A stretch of 64,000 nt of DNA from Flagellimonas taeanensis (GCF_003584105.1 NZ_QXFO01000024.1:239917-303916), one strand, 5' to 3'; shown: positions 8,392 through 17,507, counted from the stretch's first letter. Numbers and translations are program-made. Notes: generated by a model not told the origin, from the sequence alone.

Positions 8392-8986
8392 TGAAGTTTT
8401 TGTTAATGAGTCCCCACTGATCTTAACAAACGAGCGCCCAGAAAAGTCCAACGGCAACCTGTTCTCCATGGATGGGGATTCCATAATGGAGGCCATTGAG
8501 CTTTTGTCCAAAAAAAAATTGAAAAAGGCCTACCTGTACCATCCGGATGGGGATAGGATACTCAAACTTTTCATGCACAAGATACCTGTGGTGGTCGCAG
8601 GTGGTGGTTTCGTGGTGAACCCAAAGGGAAAGGTGCTTTTCATCCATCGAAATGGAAAATGGGACCTGCCCAAGGGAAAGGTGGACAAAGGGGAATCCAT
8701 TGAAAATGCCGCTATCCGTGAAGTAGAAGAGGAGACCGGGGTGAAAGGCTTGGTGATTGAAAAATTTCTGCGCACCACCTACCATGTTTTCAAACGGAAT
8801 GGGGAATACCAATTGAAACAGACCCATTGGTTTTTGATGTCCACTGACTACAATGGGAAATTGGTCGCCGAGAAGGCCGAAGGTATCAAAAAGGTGAAAT
8901 GGAAAGGCCCTGAAAAAGCAGCGAAGGCCCTTAAAAATTCATACAACAATATCAGGATATTGTTTGACGATCCATTTATTTCCTAG
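8387..8986 (+). CDS. NUDIX hydrolase
   Basis: A 199-residue protein with a canonical NUDIX box, GKVDKGE (97-103) followed by REVEEETGV (111-119), which coordinates Mg2+ for hydrolysis of a nucleoside diphosphate linked to another group. The N-terminal 65 residues (MYEVFVNESPLILTNE...) form an extra region seen in flavobacterial relatives, and its length supports the start at 8387. The substrate cannot be deduced. The start codon lies 7 bp from the divergent pyrE start, so its own promoter must sit within the pyrE 5' coding region. Its 3' end overlaps that of the convergent M14 peptidase gene by 11 bp. Confidence 0.88.
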   Translation: MYEVFVNESPLILTNERPEKSNGNLFSMDGDSIMEAIELLSKKKLKKAYLYHPDGDRILKLFMHKIPVVVAGGGFVVNPKGKVLFIHRNGKWDLPKGKVDKGESIENAAIREVEEETGVKGLVIEKFLRTTYHVFKRNGEYQLKQTHWFLMSTDYNGKLVAEKAEGIKKVKWKGPEKAAKALKNSYNNIRILFDDPFIS

Positions 8987-10751
8987 CCAATATGCCAGAA
9001 GCCTCACTGCCCTTTGCCACCCTGTACACGGGGTAGGAGAGATAGGCTTCCTCCAGATGCACGGAACGTTGGAAAATCCAATCCAGTTGTGCGTACCAGT
9101 TGTTCGCAAAATTGAGGTCCAGTTTCTTTTTGGTCTCAAAATTTTGGCGCAGAATGGAATCTTTCTGTAGCATCTCCAAGGCAACATCTTCAAAGACATA
9201 GGGCGAAAAACCTTCTTTCTGCTGAAGGAAGGTGTCAAAGAAGTTCCAGTTGAAAAAGGAGTCCACGGCATGTGGTTCCAAGGTTTCCAAAAGGTACCTT
9301 ATGCCCGGTTGACGGGTGGGGACTACAAAATCTCCTGGTTTAAAAGTGACTTTTTTGGTCGTTTTTTCAACTTTGGTATTGTAGTGCAGGTAATGGCCCT
9401 CATATGGAGTGTTTCGGGTATCGTATTCCAATATGGTGTAGGTCTCCACGGTGAGCGTAGTGTCCTTGTCCAATTTGAAATATTGGATCTTGTTGGCATC
9501 CAATCTCTCCATCACCTTTTGTTGGCTTTGCCTTATGATGTAGGCATCGGGAACGGGAACAGTGTCGGTGGGGTAATATTGGTCCTGATATACCACTTCT
9601 TTGGTGAAGGGTCTTGTTCGGTCATATTTTAACCGTGGAAGTCCGGTCACCTCGCTCGTAAACCGTTCTGCTTCGTATCCTTTAAACTGGAGTGTGGAAC
9701 TTTGCGTGGTGTCCACCTGCCAGTTCAGGTAATATTCGGCAAGGTCCAAGTTTTTTTCCAAGGTCTCCTTGCGCAGGTTCTTTATGTTTTCATGTTCTTT
9801 TTCCACCACGGCGATCAAGCTTTCCATGATCTCGTATGTGCCATCCACCCTTTGTTTGTAAGGTTTCAGCATGTGGGTTTCCACCATCAGTCCCAAGGTG
9901 CTCCAAAGTGTGGTATAGCCAGTGGAATATCTGGGATGGTCTATAAATTGGCTAAACCCGAATTCTGGAGGCATGTTGAAAACGTTGACATAGGGCGTAA
10001 TGTCCCAATCTTTTTCCGCCAACGATTTTTCTATACCGGGCATGAAAGAATTGTAGAGATATTCCCCAAGATCTCCGCCCAATTTGTTGTGCTGGGTGAA
10101 CAAATGGGTCAGTATGTATTGGTAATCGGCACCATTGCTCACATGGTTGTCTATGAATACATCGGGCTTTACCAAATGGAAGATGTCCGCGAAGGTCTTG
10201 GCGTTCTTGGAGTCCATTTTGATGAAGTCCCTGTTCAGGTCATAGTTGAGGGCATTTCCCCGGAAGCCATATTCCAAAGGCCCATTTTGGTTGGCCCTGG
10301 TGGTCGAGTTCCTATTGAGTGCCCCTCCAATGTTGTAGATGGGTATGGTGACCAATACCGTTTTTTCCGGTGCCGGTACATTCTTGGTGGCCAGGTCCCT
10401 GTAGAGCATCATGGTGGCATCGATGCCATCGCTTTCCCCAGGGTGTATGCCGTTGTTGATGAGGATGATCGATTTTTCTTTTCTGATATTCTCAAAATTG
10501 AAGTCCCCATCCGGATTGAAGGTCACCATGTGCAAAGGTTGCCCACTGTCCGTTTTTCCAATGGTATGTATGTTTATCTGTGGAAAGTCACGCGCCAATC
10601 TTATGTAGAAATCGATGGTTTCTGCATAGGTGGCGGTCTCTTTCTCACCCGATGCTTCGTAAATGGTCTGGTATGAGGTTTCCTTGTTCTGTGTTTTGGT
10701 CTCACAGGATAAGAATAGGAGCAGGACTGTAAAAAAGAGGATGTGTTTCAA
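8976..10751 (-). CDS. M14-family zinc carboxypeptidase-like lipoprotein
   Basis: A 591-residue exported peptidase. The N-terminus MKHILFFTVLLLFLSCE is a lipoprotein signal with Cys16, followed by Thr-Lys-rich residues, so it is probably anchored in an outer or inner membrane leaflet. The M14 zinc motif HPGE is at 103-106 (NNGIHPGESDG). NYDLNRDF and FIDNHVSNGADYQY in the 190-220 region supply a substrate-binding arginine and the third zinc-ligand histidine. The C-terminal 250 residues beyond the catalytic domain are of unknown function. It lies 77 bp downstream of the response regulator gene on the same strand. Confidence 0.85.
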   Translation of the reverse strand: MKHILFFTVLLLFLSCETKTQNKETSYQTIYEASGEKETATYAETIDFYIRLARDFPQINIHTIGKTDSGQPLHMVTFNPDGDFNFENIRKEKSIILINNGIHPGESDGIDATMMLYRDLATKNVPAPEKTVLVTIPIYNIGGALNRNSTTRANQNGPLEYGFRGNALNYDLNRDFIKMDSKNAKTFADIFHLVKPDVFIDNHVSNGADYQYILTHLFTQHNKLGGDLGEYLYNSFMPGIEKSLAEKDWDITPYVNVFNMPPEFGFSQFIDHPRYSTGYTTLWSTLGLMVETHMLKPYKQRVDGTYEIMESLIAVVEKEHENIKNLRKETLEKNLDLAEYYLNWQVDTTQSSTLQFKGYEAERFTSEVTGLPRLKYDRTRPFTKEVVYQDQYYPTDTVPVPDAYIIRQSQQKVMERLDANKIQYFKLDKDTTLTVETYTILEYDTRNTPYEGHYLHYNTKVEKTTKKVTFKPGDFVVPTRQPGIRYLLETLEPHAVDSFFNWNFFDTFLQQKEGFSPYVFEDVALEMLQKDSILRQNFETKKKLDLNFANNWYAQLDWIFQRSVHLEEAYLSYPVYRVAKGSEASGILARK

Positions 10752-10828
10752 GGTGCCACGTATTTGTTATAAGTAGAGCCAAAAAGAAATTGACCTTTTT
10801 GCAGTCCCAAAAATAACGAATTATCTGC

Positions 10829-11242
10829 TTATGAGGCCATATCGATGTTGTCCAAATCGCTGGTCTCAATTTTGAATATGGGCTTGTTCTTAAAATTGAG
10901 GGTATGTGGACACTTGTCCTTGAACTCGTTCCACTTTTGGTAGTCAAGGGGATCAATGGAAGAGGTGATCATGTTGATGATAATGCGCTCCTTGATGTCC
11001 AGGCCTATCAATTCTTCCAGAAAGTCCCAACCGTCCATGATGGGCATGTTGATGTCCAAAAAAATCACCTCGGGGATGCTCTGTTCGTGCTCTGTCCTTT
11101 CCTTAAGGGCATCAAAGGCTTCCTTGCCGTTCTGGAAAATTTGCACATCATCGCAAATGGCCACAGGTTTCAATACCTTTTTGATGCCAAATACGGTTAT
11201 AGGGTCATCGTCCACAATAAAAATACTACTTACTTTCTTCAT
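10829..11242 (-). CDS. single-domain response regulator
   Basis: A 137-residue CheY-like receiver with no output domain. The acidic pocket is DDD (11-13), the phospho-acceptor is Asp63 in VIFLDINMPIMDGWDF, the switch Thr/Ser is at 93-95 (MITSS) and the conserved Lys is at 120 (FKNKP). I use the ATG at 11242 (MKKVSSIFIVDDD) rather than the in-frame ATG at 11281. Its first 17 bp overlap the 3' end of the histidine kinase gene, which points to coupled expression and a cognate pair. Output must come through protein-protein contact, or the protein acts as a phosphate sink or relay. Confidence 0.92.
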   Translation of the reverse strand: MKKVSSIFIVDDDPITVFGIKKVLKPVAICDDVQIFQNGKEAFDALKERTEHEQSIPEVIFLDINMPIMDGWDFLEELIGLDIKERIIINMITSSIDPLDYQKWNEFKDKCPHTLNFKNKPIFKIETSDLDNIDMAS

Positions 11243-13055
11243 TGAAATATACGTTGAAGGTAGCGCCTTTGTCCACTTCACTGTTAACTGTTATACTTCC
11301 GCCCATGGCCTCTATCTGGTTCTTTATGATGTAAAGGCCGATGCCTTTGGCGTCCTTCCTATTATGGAACGTTTTGTACATCCCAAATATTTTATCGCCG
11401 TATCTCTCAAGGTCTATTCCCAGACCATTGTCCGATACGCTGAAAATTAATGTTTTGTCCCTTTTTTTTGCATCCATGGTGATGACAGGGCTTCTTTCGG
11501 GGCTGCTGTATTTTACCGCATTGGTCACCAAGTTCAGGATGATGCTGTCCAAGTAGGCGGGAACGCTCCACACGATCATATCCTGTGGGATGTTGTTGAT
11601 GATCTTCACTTTGTTCTTCTCCAGGAAAGCGGAAAGGTTTTTTCGCACTTTATCAATGCTTTCGTTCAAGTTGAGCGGTTGTTTGCTCAGGGTCACATTG
11701 GTGTTGATGTCCACTACTTGGTTGAGGTTTTCCAAGGTCTCCAACAAACTGTCGGATGCCTGGTTGAGCATGTTCATGATATGGGCCTTTTCTGCTTCGT
11801 TCTGTTCTTCGGACAAAAATTTCAACAACATGGAAAAGTTTGCCGAGTGCGAGCGCAGGTTGTGCGATACGATATGGGCAAAATTGATGAGTTTTTTGTT
11901 CTGGACAGAGGTGATGTTGATCAAATTTCTCAACTGATCCTCCTTTTTCTTCATGGCGGTAATGTCCATGCCTATGCCTATAAGACCACTGATCTTTCCT
12001 TCCAGGTCGAAGAGGGGTATCTTGGATGTAAGGAAATTAGTGATTTTTCCATCTTTCTTGATGTTGATGGTCTCCTTTCCCAACATTGGCTTTAAGGTTC
12101 TGATGACCTCAAGGTCTTCTTCCCGTGATATTTTTGCGACTTCCTTTTCGTACAGGTCAAAATCGGTTTTGCCAATGAGTTCCTTGGTACTTTTTCCCAA
12201 ATAGTCGCATTCGGCCTTGTTCACCAATATCTTTCTGGAATCCAAATCCTTGACGAACACGTTCAACGGTAGGTTATCAATGAGGGCGGTCAGTAATTGT
12301 TGGTGGTGCTTTATCCGGGTTTCTGAAGTGACTTGTTCGTTGATGTCCTGAAAGGTCCCGAGCAATTTAACGATCTTTCCGTTCTCGCGAATAGGTTTTC
12401 CAGTGGCACTCACCCATTTTTCTTGCCCGTTTTGGGTAATGATGGTCAATTTTTTATTGAAGGGTGTCCCTTCATTGATGGCACTGTGGAACAGCATCGA
12501 TATTTTGTTGCGGCTGTACCCCTGTTTGTAAAAGGCAATGGCATCTGCCACATTTGGTTTATAGGATAGGGGCACATTGTGGATTTTTTTGGTCTCGTCG
12601 CACCAGAAAAGCTCCTCTGTGGCTAGGGTATACTCCCAACAACCTACTTGGGACACCTCGGATTTGATCTTTAGTATGTTGTTGGTCTTTTCAAGCTCCA
12701 TTTCCTTTTCCACCTCACGGGAAATATCATCGGTCTGTATAATGGACCCAATCACATTTTCCTTTTCATCGAACCATGGGGCAAAGGTGCTCTCGAACCA
12801 ATTCTCCTCCATTTTATTTTCGATACCGTGCCTGAAGGAAAATGATTTGCTCTCTTGCAACTTTTGTTTCAGTAGACCACTTTCTCCGTAGAGGTGAAAG
12901 ATATTGACCTCCGAACAGTCTTTTGGATTGACCCCAAAAACATCCAGCCATGAATCGGAGGCATCCACTACCGTGCCATCCAATGCCACAAGGGCCGTGG
13001 CTTTGGGTAACTGTTTCAATAAGTAATGTTGGGCAATTCTCTCGACTGCTTTCAA
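11226..13055 (-). CDS. multi-PAS sensor histidine kinase
   Basis: A 609-residue kinase without obvious transmembrane helices, so probably cytoplasmic. Three PAS-like modules are visible: about 15-115, about 135-242 (PAC-type end KWVSATGKPIRENGKIVKLLG at 213-233) and about 252-368 (ALIDNLPLNVFVKDLDSRKILVNK; PAC end LIGIGMDITAMKK). The dimerisation helix has the H-box FAHIVSHNLRSHS with His398 as likely acceptor. The ATPase domain has N-box Asn512 (LVTNAVKY), DNGLG (542-546) and GIGLYI (571-576). The stimulus is unknown. It is transcribed ahead of, and overlaps, the receiver gene. Confidence 0.93.
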   Translation of the reverse strand: MKAVERIAQHYLLKQLPKATALVALDGTVVDASDSWLDVFGVNPKDCSEVNIFHLYGESGLLKQKLQESKSFSFRHGIENKMEENWFESTFAPWFDEKENVIGSIIQTDDISREVEKEMELEKTNNILKIKSEVSQVGCWEYTLATEELFWCDETKKIHNVPLSYKPNVADAIAFYKQGYSRNKISMLFHSAINEGTPFNKKLTIITQNGQEKWVSATGKPIRENGKIVKLLGTFQDINEQVTSETRIKHHQQLLTALIDNLPLNVFVKDLDSRKILVNKAECDYLGKSTKELIGKTDFDLYEKEVAKISREEDLEVIRTLKPMLGKETINIKKDGKITNFLTSKIPLFDLEGKISGLIGIGMDITAMKKKEDQLRNLINITSVQNKKLINFAHIVSHNLRSHSANFSMLLKFLSEEQNEAEKAHIMNMLNQASDSLLETLENLNQVVDINTNVTLSKQPLNLNESIDKVRKNLSAFLEKNKVKIINNIPQDMIVWSVPAYLDSIILNLVTNAVKYSSPERSPVITMDAKKRDKTLIFSVSDNGLGIDLERYGDKIFGMYKTFHNRKDAKGIGLYIIKNQIEAMGGSITVNSEVDKGATFNVYFNEESK

Positions 13056-13242
13056 AACTCGGGGGTGTTAGGGAAACTTTATGCTATTAAGAAATTTCTG
13101 ACCAATGTAAGTGTATTGCATCAGCTTACTCATTTATTGTTGTGAAAGGGTCGAAAAATGTTGTTTTCTTGACAAATGTCAATAATTGTGGCAAATTTTC
13201 CGGACAACAATATGAAAAGAAAGAAAGTGCGGGATGGAAATA

Positions 13243-13701
13243 TCAGAAATTGGCCACAACAGTGTCGGGAACCAAACCTGTGTAATCTCCCCCGTTGCGA
13301 ATAACGTCCCTTACTATGGAGGAGCTTATGTAGGATTTTCCTGATGATGTCAACAAGAACACGGTCTCTATTTCGGACAGTTTTCGATTAGTGTGCGCTA
13401 TGGCCTTCTCAAACTCAAAATCGGCAGGGTTGCGAAGCCCCCTCAGAATAAAGGTCGCCCCTATTTTTTTACAGAAATCCACGGTCATGCCCTCATAGGT
13501 CATCACCTTGATCTTGGGTTCGTCCTTGAAGGCTTCCTCTATGAACTTCGTGCGTTCCTCCAAAGAGAACATGTATTTTTTGTCGGCATTGATTCCAATG
13601 GCGATCACCAACTCATCAAAGAGCGTAACACCCCTTTTTATGATGTCGTAATGCCCTAGGGTAAGGGGGTCAAAGGAACCGGGGAACACTGCACGTCTCA
13701 T
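13243..13701 (-). CDS. coaD: pantetheine-phosphate adenylyltransferase
   Basis: A 152-residue enzyme for the fourth step of CoA synthesis, which transfers AMP from ATP to 4'-phosphopantetheine. The nucleotidyltransferase motif FPGSFDPLTLGH is at 6-17, RGLRNPADFEFE follows in the middle, and the C-terminal SGKSYISSSIVRD is the usual ISSS signature. Length is typical. It follows ddl by 32 bp on the same strand, and a TATTTTTG -7 candidate (13719-13726) lies in that spacer, so it may also have its own promoter. Confidence 0.97.
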   Translation of the reverse strand: MRRAVFPGSFDPLTLGHYDIIKRGVTLFDELVIAIGINADKKYMFSLEERTKFIEEAFKDEPKIKVMTYEGMTVDFCKKIGATFILRGLRNPADFEFEKAIAHTNRKLSEIETVFLLTSSGKSYISSSIVRDVIRNGGDYTGLVPDTVVANF

Positions 13702-13718
13702 GGTTGAAAGGTTTTATC

Positions 13719-13726
13719 CAAAAATA
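13719..13726 (-). promoter_or_regulatory. candidate -7 box for coaD
   Basis: TATTTTTG on the minus strand fits TAnnTTTG and lies 17 bp before the coaD ATG, between ddl and coaD. The nearest TTG upstream is 24 bp away, slightly long for the consensus spacing. Confidence 0.35.
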
Positions 13727-13733
13727 CGGTTTT

Positions 13734-14708
13734 CTATCGTAAGGCCTCTTCAATGGCACTATCAAACAAGGTTTCCAAGGAAATCCCTGACACGCCGGCC
13801 TGTTGGGGCAGTAAGCTCTCTTCAGTAAGTCCCGGTGTGGTGTTGACCTCCAAAAGATGGGGCACATCCCCGATAAAGATGAATTCACTTCGCGTAAAGC
13901 CTTTCAGTCCCAAGGTCCTATAGATGAACTCTGCCAATTTCCTCACGTTGGTCTCCTGTGCGGCCGATATGCGGGCTGGTGTGATTTCCTGTGATTTTCC
14001 CATGTACTTGGCCTCAAAATCAAAAAAATCGTTCTCGGAGACTATTTCGGTAATGGGCAATACGGTCACTTCGCCCTTGTAGGTGATCACGCCCACGGAT
14101 ACTTCGGTACCATCCAAAAAAGATTCAATGATCACTTGGCTGTCCTCTTTGAAAGCCGCGTCTATGGCCCCCGCCAGTTCATCCTTTTGGTACACTTTGG
14201 AAATCCCGTAGCTGCTGCCGGACCGATTGGCCTTTACAAAACAAGGGAGTCCCACTTTTTCCACAATGGCCGCCTCGTCCACGGCCTGCCCCTTGTTCAG
14301 GTAATAGGAAGTGGCGCAGGGCACACCATAGGGTTTCAACGTGCTCAGCAAGTCCCTTTTGTTAAAGGTGAGGGCCGATTCGTAATGGTTGCAGGAGGTA
14401 TGGGGAATGCCCAGCAGTTCAAAATAGGCCTGCAACAATCCATCCTCACCTGGAGTGCCGTGGATGGCATTGAAAACACAGTCAAAATGGATTTTAGTGC
14501 CATTGGGTCGGATGCTGAAATCTGCCTTGTCCACTGGGAACTCTTCGTTGGAAGCGTCAAGATAGACCCATTTTTCCCTACTGATCACGATTCGGTAGGT
14601 ATTGTATTTTTGGGCATCCAAAAATTTGTGCACCACGTTGCCGCTCTTGATGGAAATATTGTATTCACTGGAGTGGCCGCCCATAATAATGGCAATGTTC
14701 TTTTTCAT
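13734..14708 (-). CDS. ddl: D-alanine--D-alanine ligase
   Basis: A 324-residue ATP-grasp ligase that makes the D-Ala-D-Ala dipeptide of peptidoglycan. Features are the N-terminal GGHSSEYNISIKSG, the hinge and ATP-binding region PCFVKANRSGSSYGI, and the C-terminal metal-binding segment LLEVNTTPGLTEESL with the Glu/Asn pair. I use the ATG at 14708 (MKKNIAIIMGG); an in-frame ATG 27 bp upstream adds non-conserved residues. It is divergent from the PASTA-domain gene (80 bp spacer), which fits a shared cell-wall theme. Confidence 0.95.
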   Translation of the reverse strand: MKKNIAIIMGGHSSEYNISIKSGNVVHKFLDAQKYNTYRIVISREKWVYLDASNEEFPVDKADFSIRPNGTKIHFDCVFNAIHGTPGEDGLLQAYFELLGIPHTSCNHYESALTFNKRDLLSTLKPYGVPCATSYYLNKGQAVDEAAIVEKVGLPCFVKANRSGSSYGISKVYQKDELAGAIDAAFKEDSQVIIESFLDGTEVSVGVITYKGEVTVLPITEIVSENDFFDFEAKYMGKSQEITPARISAAQETNVRKLAEFIYRTLGLKGFTRSEFIFIGDVPHLLEVNTTPGLTEESLLPQQAGVSGISLETLFDSAIEEALR

Positions 14709-14761
14709 CTGCTTTTCAAAATATCGCTTTGCCAAAGTAAAGAAAAAAGGGAAGGCTTTCC

Positions 14762-14769
14762 TATATTTG
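14762..14769 (+). promoter_or_regulatory. candidate -7 box for PASTA/rluD genes
   Basis: TATATTTG matches TAnnTTTG and ends 19 bp before the ATG at 14789. No TTG at 17-22 bp upstream was found. Confidence 0.35.
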
Positions 14770-14788
14770 TTCCGATAAGGTTTTCTGC

Positions 14789-15376
14789 ATGAAAAATTTT
14801 TTGGAGTTCTTGAAAAGTAAAACGTTCCTCATCCAGTTGGGACTGGCCGTGGTGGCCATAGTTGTGATTGTTTTTGCCACCTTGCAATGGCTCAAAGGCA
14901 CGACCAACCACGGTGAGTTTGTAGAGGTTCCGGATTTTTCAAAAATGTCGGTCGCAGAAATGCGAAAAGCAGTTGAGGAAGCAGGGTTGCGCTATCAGGT
15001 GCTAGACTCGTCCGAATACAATCCCGATTATCCGAGATTTTCCATTTTGGACCAGAACCCACCCGCGGGCAACAAGGTAAAGTCCAATAGGAAAATTTAT
15101 TTTACGGTGAACCCATCCGGGTACAAAAAAGTGAGCGTACCCGATATCATCCAAGTCACCCAACGCAACGCAACGGCTATGCTCAGAGCCGTGGGATTGG
15201 ACGTGGAACGGGTGACCTACATAGACCAACTGGGCAAGGACATGGTCTACAATATGAAGTTCAAAGGGAAATACGTAAAGCCAGGTGACAAGTTGCCCAA
15301 GACTTCCAGGATCGAACTGATCTGTGGGAACGGGACCATACCCGAAAGTGCACGTGTACAGGCAGATTCCCAATAA
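14789..15376 (+). CDS. membrane-anchored PASTA-domain protein
   Basis: A 195-residue protein with a single N-terminal transmembrane helix (about 12-33, LIQLGLAVVAIVVIVFATLQW), then two PASTA-type repeats (about 45-110 and 112-180) with the typical VPDFSKMSVAEMRKAVEEAGL and VPDIIQVTQRNATAMLRAVGL. PASTA domains bind muropeptide-like or penicillin-like ligands outside the membrane. There is no kinase or transpeptidase domain, so this is a stand-alone PASTA protein. It is divergent from ddl and 2 bp upstream of the pseudouridine synthase, so it is probably co-transcribed with the latter. Confidence 0.9.
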   Translation: MKNFLEFLKSKTFLIQLGLAVVAIVVIVFATLQWLKGTTNHGEFVEVPDFSKMSVAEMRKAVEEAGLRYQVLDSSEYNPDYPRFSILDQNPPAGNKVKSNRKIYFTVNPSGYKKVSVPDIIQVTQRNATAMLRAVGLDVERVTYIDQLGKDMVYNMKFKGKYVKPGDKLPKTSRIELICGNGTIPESARVQADSQ

Positions 15377-15378
15377 TC

Positions 15379-16407
15379 ATGGATATCGAGGACAACCAAG
15401 AACTCTCCCAAGACGAACTTTTTGAGCATTACAGGTTCGTGGCCTCCAAAGGGCAGGAACCACTCCGTGTGGACAAATTCTTGATGAACTTTATAGAGAA
15501 TGCCACCCGTAACAAGATCCAACAGGCGGCCAAGCAGGGCCATATCTGGGTCAACGGCACCACAGTAAAGCAAAACTATAAGGTAAAAGCCGGGGATGAG
15601 GTAAAGGTCATGTTCGAGCACCCTCCCTATGAATTTCTGTTGACCCCAGAGAACATTCCATTGGATATTGTCTATGAGGACGATTCCCTTTTGGTGGTGA
15701 ACAAGCCGGCAGGTATGGTGGTCCATCCGGGGCATGGCAATTATTCAGGTACACTTATCAATGCATTGGTGTACCATTTTGAAAACCTGCCCAACAATAG
15801 CTCGGAAAGGCCGGGATTGGTCCACCGTATCGATAAGGACACTTCGGGATTGTTGGTCATCGCCAAAACGGAAAGGGCCATGACCCATTTGGCACAGCAA
15901 TTTTTTGACAAGAGCAGCGAACGGGAATACGTGGCACTGGTCTGGGGCAATGTGGAAGAAGACGAAGGAACTGTTGAGGGGCACATTGGGCGAAACCCCA
16001 AGAACCGTTTGCAGATGATGGTCTATCCCAATGGGGAGGATGGCAAGGAAGCCGTGACCCATTACAAGGTGCTGGAGCGGTTTGGCTATGTTACCCTGAT
16101 CTCGTGTCGATTGGAAACGGGCAGGACCCACCAGATACGGGTACACATGAAATATATTGGGCATACGCTTTTCAATGATGAACGCTACGGTGGGGAAAAG
16201 ATATTGAAAGGGACCACTTTTACCAAGTACAAGCAGTTTGTGGAAAACGCCTTCAAGGTATTGCCCAGACAGGCATTGCACGCCAAGACCCTGGGCTTTG
16301 AACATCCCGTGACGGGAGAGTTCATGCGGTTCAACACCGAATTGCCGGAAGACATGGTCAACTGTATCGAAAAATGGCGCGGATATGCCAAACACCACGA
16401 ATCATAG
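15379..16407 (+). CDS. RluA/RluD-family 23S rRNA pseudouridine synthase
   Basis: A 342-residue enzyme that isomerises uridine to pseudouridine in rRNA. An S4 RNA-binding domain lies at about 28-90 (RVDKFLMNFIENATRNKIQQA). The catalytic motif is HRIDKDTSGLLVIAK, with the likely nucleophile Asp152, and RTHQIRVHMKYIGHTLFNDERYG follows in the C-terminal half. Length, S4 domain and gene context fit RluD of flavobacteria, but the target uridines cannot be set from sequence alone. It starts 2 bp after the PASTA gene. Confidence 0.92.
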   Translation: MDIEDNQELSQDELFEHYRFVASKGQEPLRVDKFLMNFIENATRNKIQQAAKQGHIWVNGTTVKQNYKVKAGDEVKVMFEHPPYEFLLTPENIPLDIVYEDDSLLVVNKPAGMVVHPGHGNYSGTLINALVYHFENLPNNSSERPGLVHRIDKDTSGLLVIAKTERAMTHLAQQFFDKSSEREYVALVWGNVEEDEGTVEGHIGRNPKNRLQMMVYPNGEDGKEAVTHYKVLERFGYVTLISCRLETGRTHQIRVHMKYIGHTLFNDERYGGEKILKGTTFTKYKQFVENAFKVLPRQALHAKTLGFEHPVTGEFMRFNTELPEDMVNCIEKWRGYAKHHES

Positions 16408-16411
16408 TTTC

Positions 16412-16431
16412 TTTCAATCTTAAGATTGAAA
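16412..16431. repeat. 20-bp perfect palindrome between rluD-like gene and yaaA
   Basis: TTTCAATCTTAAGATTGAAA is perfectly self-complementary with no spacer, 5 bp after the stop of the pseudouridine synthase gene. It lacks a T-run, so it is not a convincing terminator. It could be a binding site for a dimeric regulator or an mRNA 3'-end hairpin. Confidence 0.5.
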
Positions 16432-16571
16432 ACACCTTTTGCGTATCTTTCCATTAAATCCAATCCTTCATTATTTTTACCAAAAATTGAGGTATATGGA
16501 ATGAGCCATGACCATTCTTGATGCCCATCAAAATGTTCAGGCGAGTTTTAAAAACAGTAAAATTAGAACAC

Positions 16572-17333
16572 ATGAAAATTGTTGTATCCCCGGCCAAGTC
16601 GCTCGATTTTGAAACGGCATTGCCCACATCGAAATATAGCCAGCCACAGTTTTTGGAGGAAGCCCAAAAGTTGAACGGGGTCCTGAAAAATAAAAAACCA
16701 AAGGCACTCTCCCAGTTGATGTCCATTTCCGATAATCTGGCCCAACTGAACTGGGAGCGCAACCAACAGTTCGAGCCCCCTTTCACCCCAGAAAATGCCA
16801 GACCGGCCGTATATGCCTTCAATGGCGATGTGTACCAAGGCCTTGATGCCTATACCATTCCGGAGAAAAAATTGGACCAATTACAGGACACACTCCGGAT
16901 TTTGTCCGGTCTTTATGGAGTTTTGAAGCCTTTGGACCTGATCCAGCCCTATCGATTGGAAATGGGGACTCAATTGAAGGTGGGCCGCAAAAAAAACCTG
17001 CACGAGTTTTGGAAAAAACAGCTCACCGACCACCTGAACGCCGAGTTGGAGGATGGCGAACTATTCATCAATCTGGCGAGCAACGAATATTTTGGGGCAG
17101 TCGATGAGAAAAAACTGAAGGTGCCCGTGATCACACCCATTTTTAAGGATTGGAAGGACGACAAGCTAAAGGTCATCAGTTTCTTCGCCAAGAAAGCCAG
17201 GGGGTCCATGGTGCGCTATATCCTGGACACCGATGCCAAGACCTTGGAGGACATCAAAGGTTTTGATCGTGATGACTATACGTTCAGCCAGGAGCATACC
17301 CAAAAACCCAACGAGCCGGTTTTTGTGCGGTAA
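16572..17333 (+). CDS. yaaA: YaaA family peroxide-stress protein (DUF328)
   Basis: A 253-residue YaaA/UPF0246 protein. E. coli YaaA limits damage from peroxide by lowering free intracellular iron. The hallmark N-terminus [14 protein letters not shown] is intact and defines the start at 16572; earlier in-frame ATGs (16518 and later) only add basic residues. Other family patterns are [42 protein letters not shown] and the C-terminal [16 protein letters not shown]. It is flanked by 160-170 bp spacers on both sides and appears monocistronic. Confidence 0.92.
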   Translation: MKIVVSPAKSLDFETALPTSKYSQPQFLEEAQKLNGVLKNKKPKALSQLMSISDNLAQLNWERNQQFEPPFTPENARPAVYAFNGDVYQGLDAYTIPEKKLDQLQDTLRILSGLYGVLKPLDLIQPYRLEMGTQLKVGRKKNLHEFWKKQLTDHLNAELEDGELFINLASNEYFGAVDEKKLKVPVITPIFKDWKDDKLKVISFFAKKARGSMVRYILDTDAKTLEDIKGFDRDDYTFSQEHTQKPNEPVFVR

Positions 17334-17435
17334 TTTTTTGGGAAAAACTGCCAGATTTCCTATGTTTTGGAAAAATGGGGTGTGCTGTTACGTTTATGGG
17401 ACACATGCCCTAAATTGTGATACATTCAAATTTGA

Positions 17436-17468
17436 CCCAAAGATTATGCTATAATCACGATCTTTGGG
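17436..17468 (+). other. inverted repeat upstream of ppc
   Basis: CCCAAAGAT (17436-17444) and ATCTTTGGG (17460-17468) form a 9-bp stem with a 15-nt loop, 40 bp before the ppc ATG. There is no T-run, so it is more likely a 5'-UTR hairpin or an operator than a terminator. Confidence 0.5.
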
Positions 17469-17507
17469 GACATCGTTCAACATACAAACACTAACACCGA
17501 AAAATCC

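Noticed and set aside
9702..10676. A 324-codon plus-strand frame inside the M14 peptidase gene
   Set aside because: No conserved motif; the minus-strand gene has lipobox, HPGE and full-length family fit.
13169..13182. TTGACA-AA-TGTCAA inverted repeat upstream of the histidine kinase gene
   Set aside because: Short 6-bp arms, 114 bp from the start codon, and no matching second site; too weak to call an operator.
17432..17454. E. coli-like TTGACC and TATAAT hexamers before ppc
   Set aside because: Spacing is only 12 bp and this lineage uses TTG/TAnnTTTG promoters; chance match.
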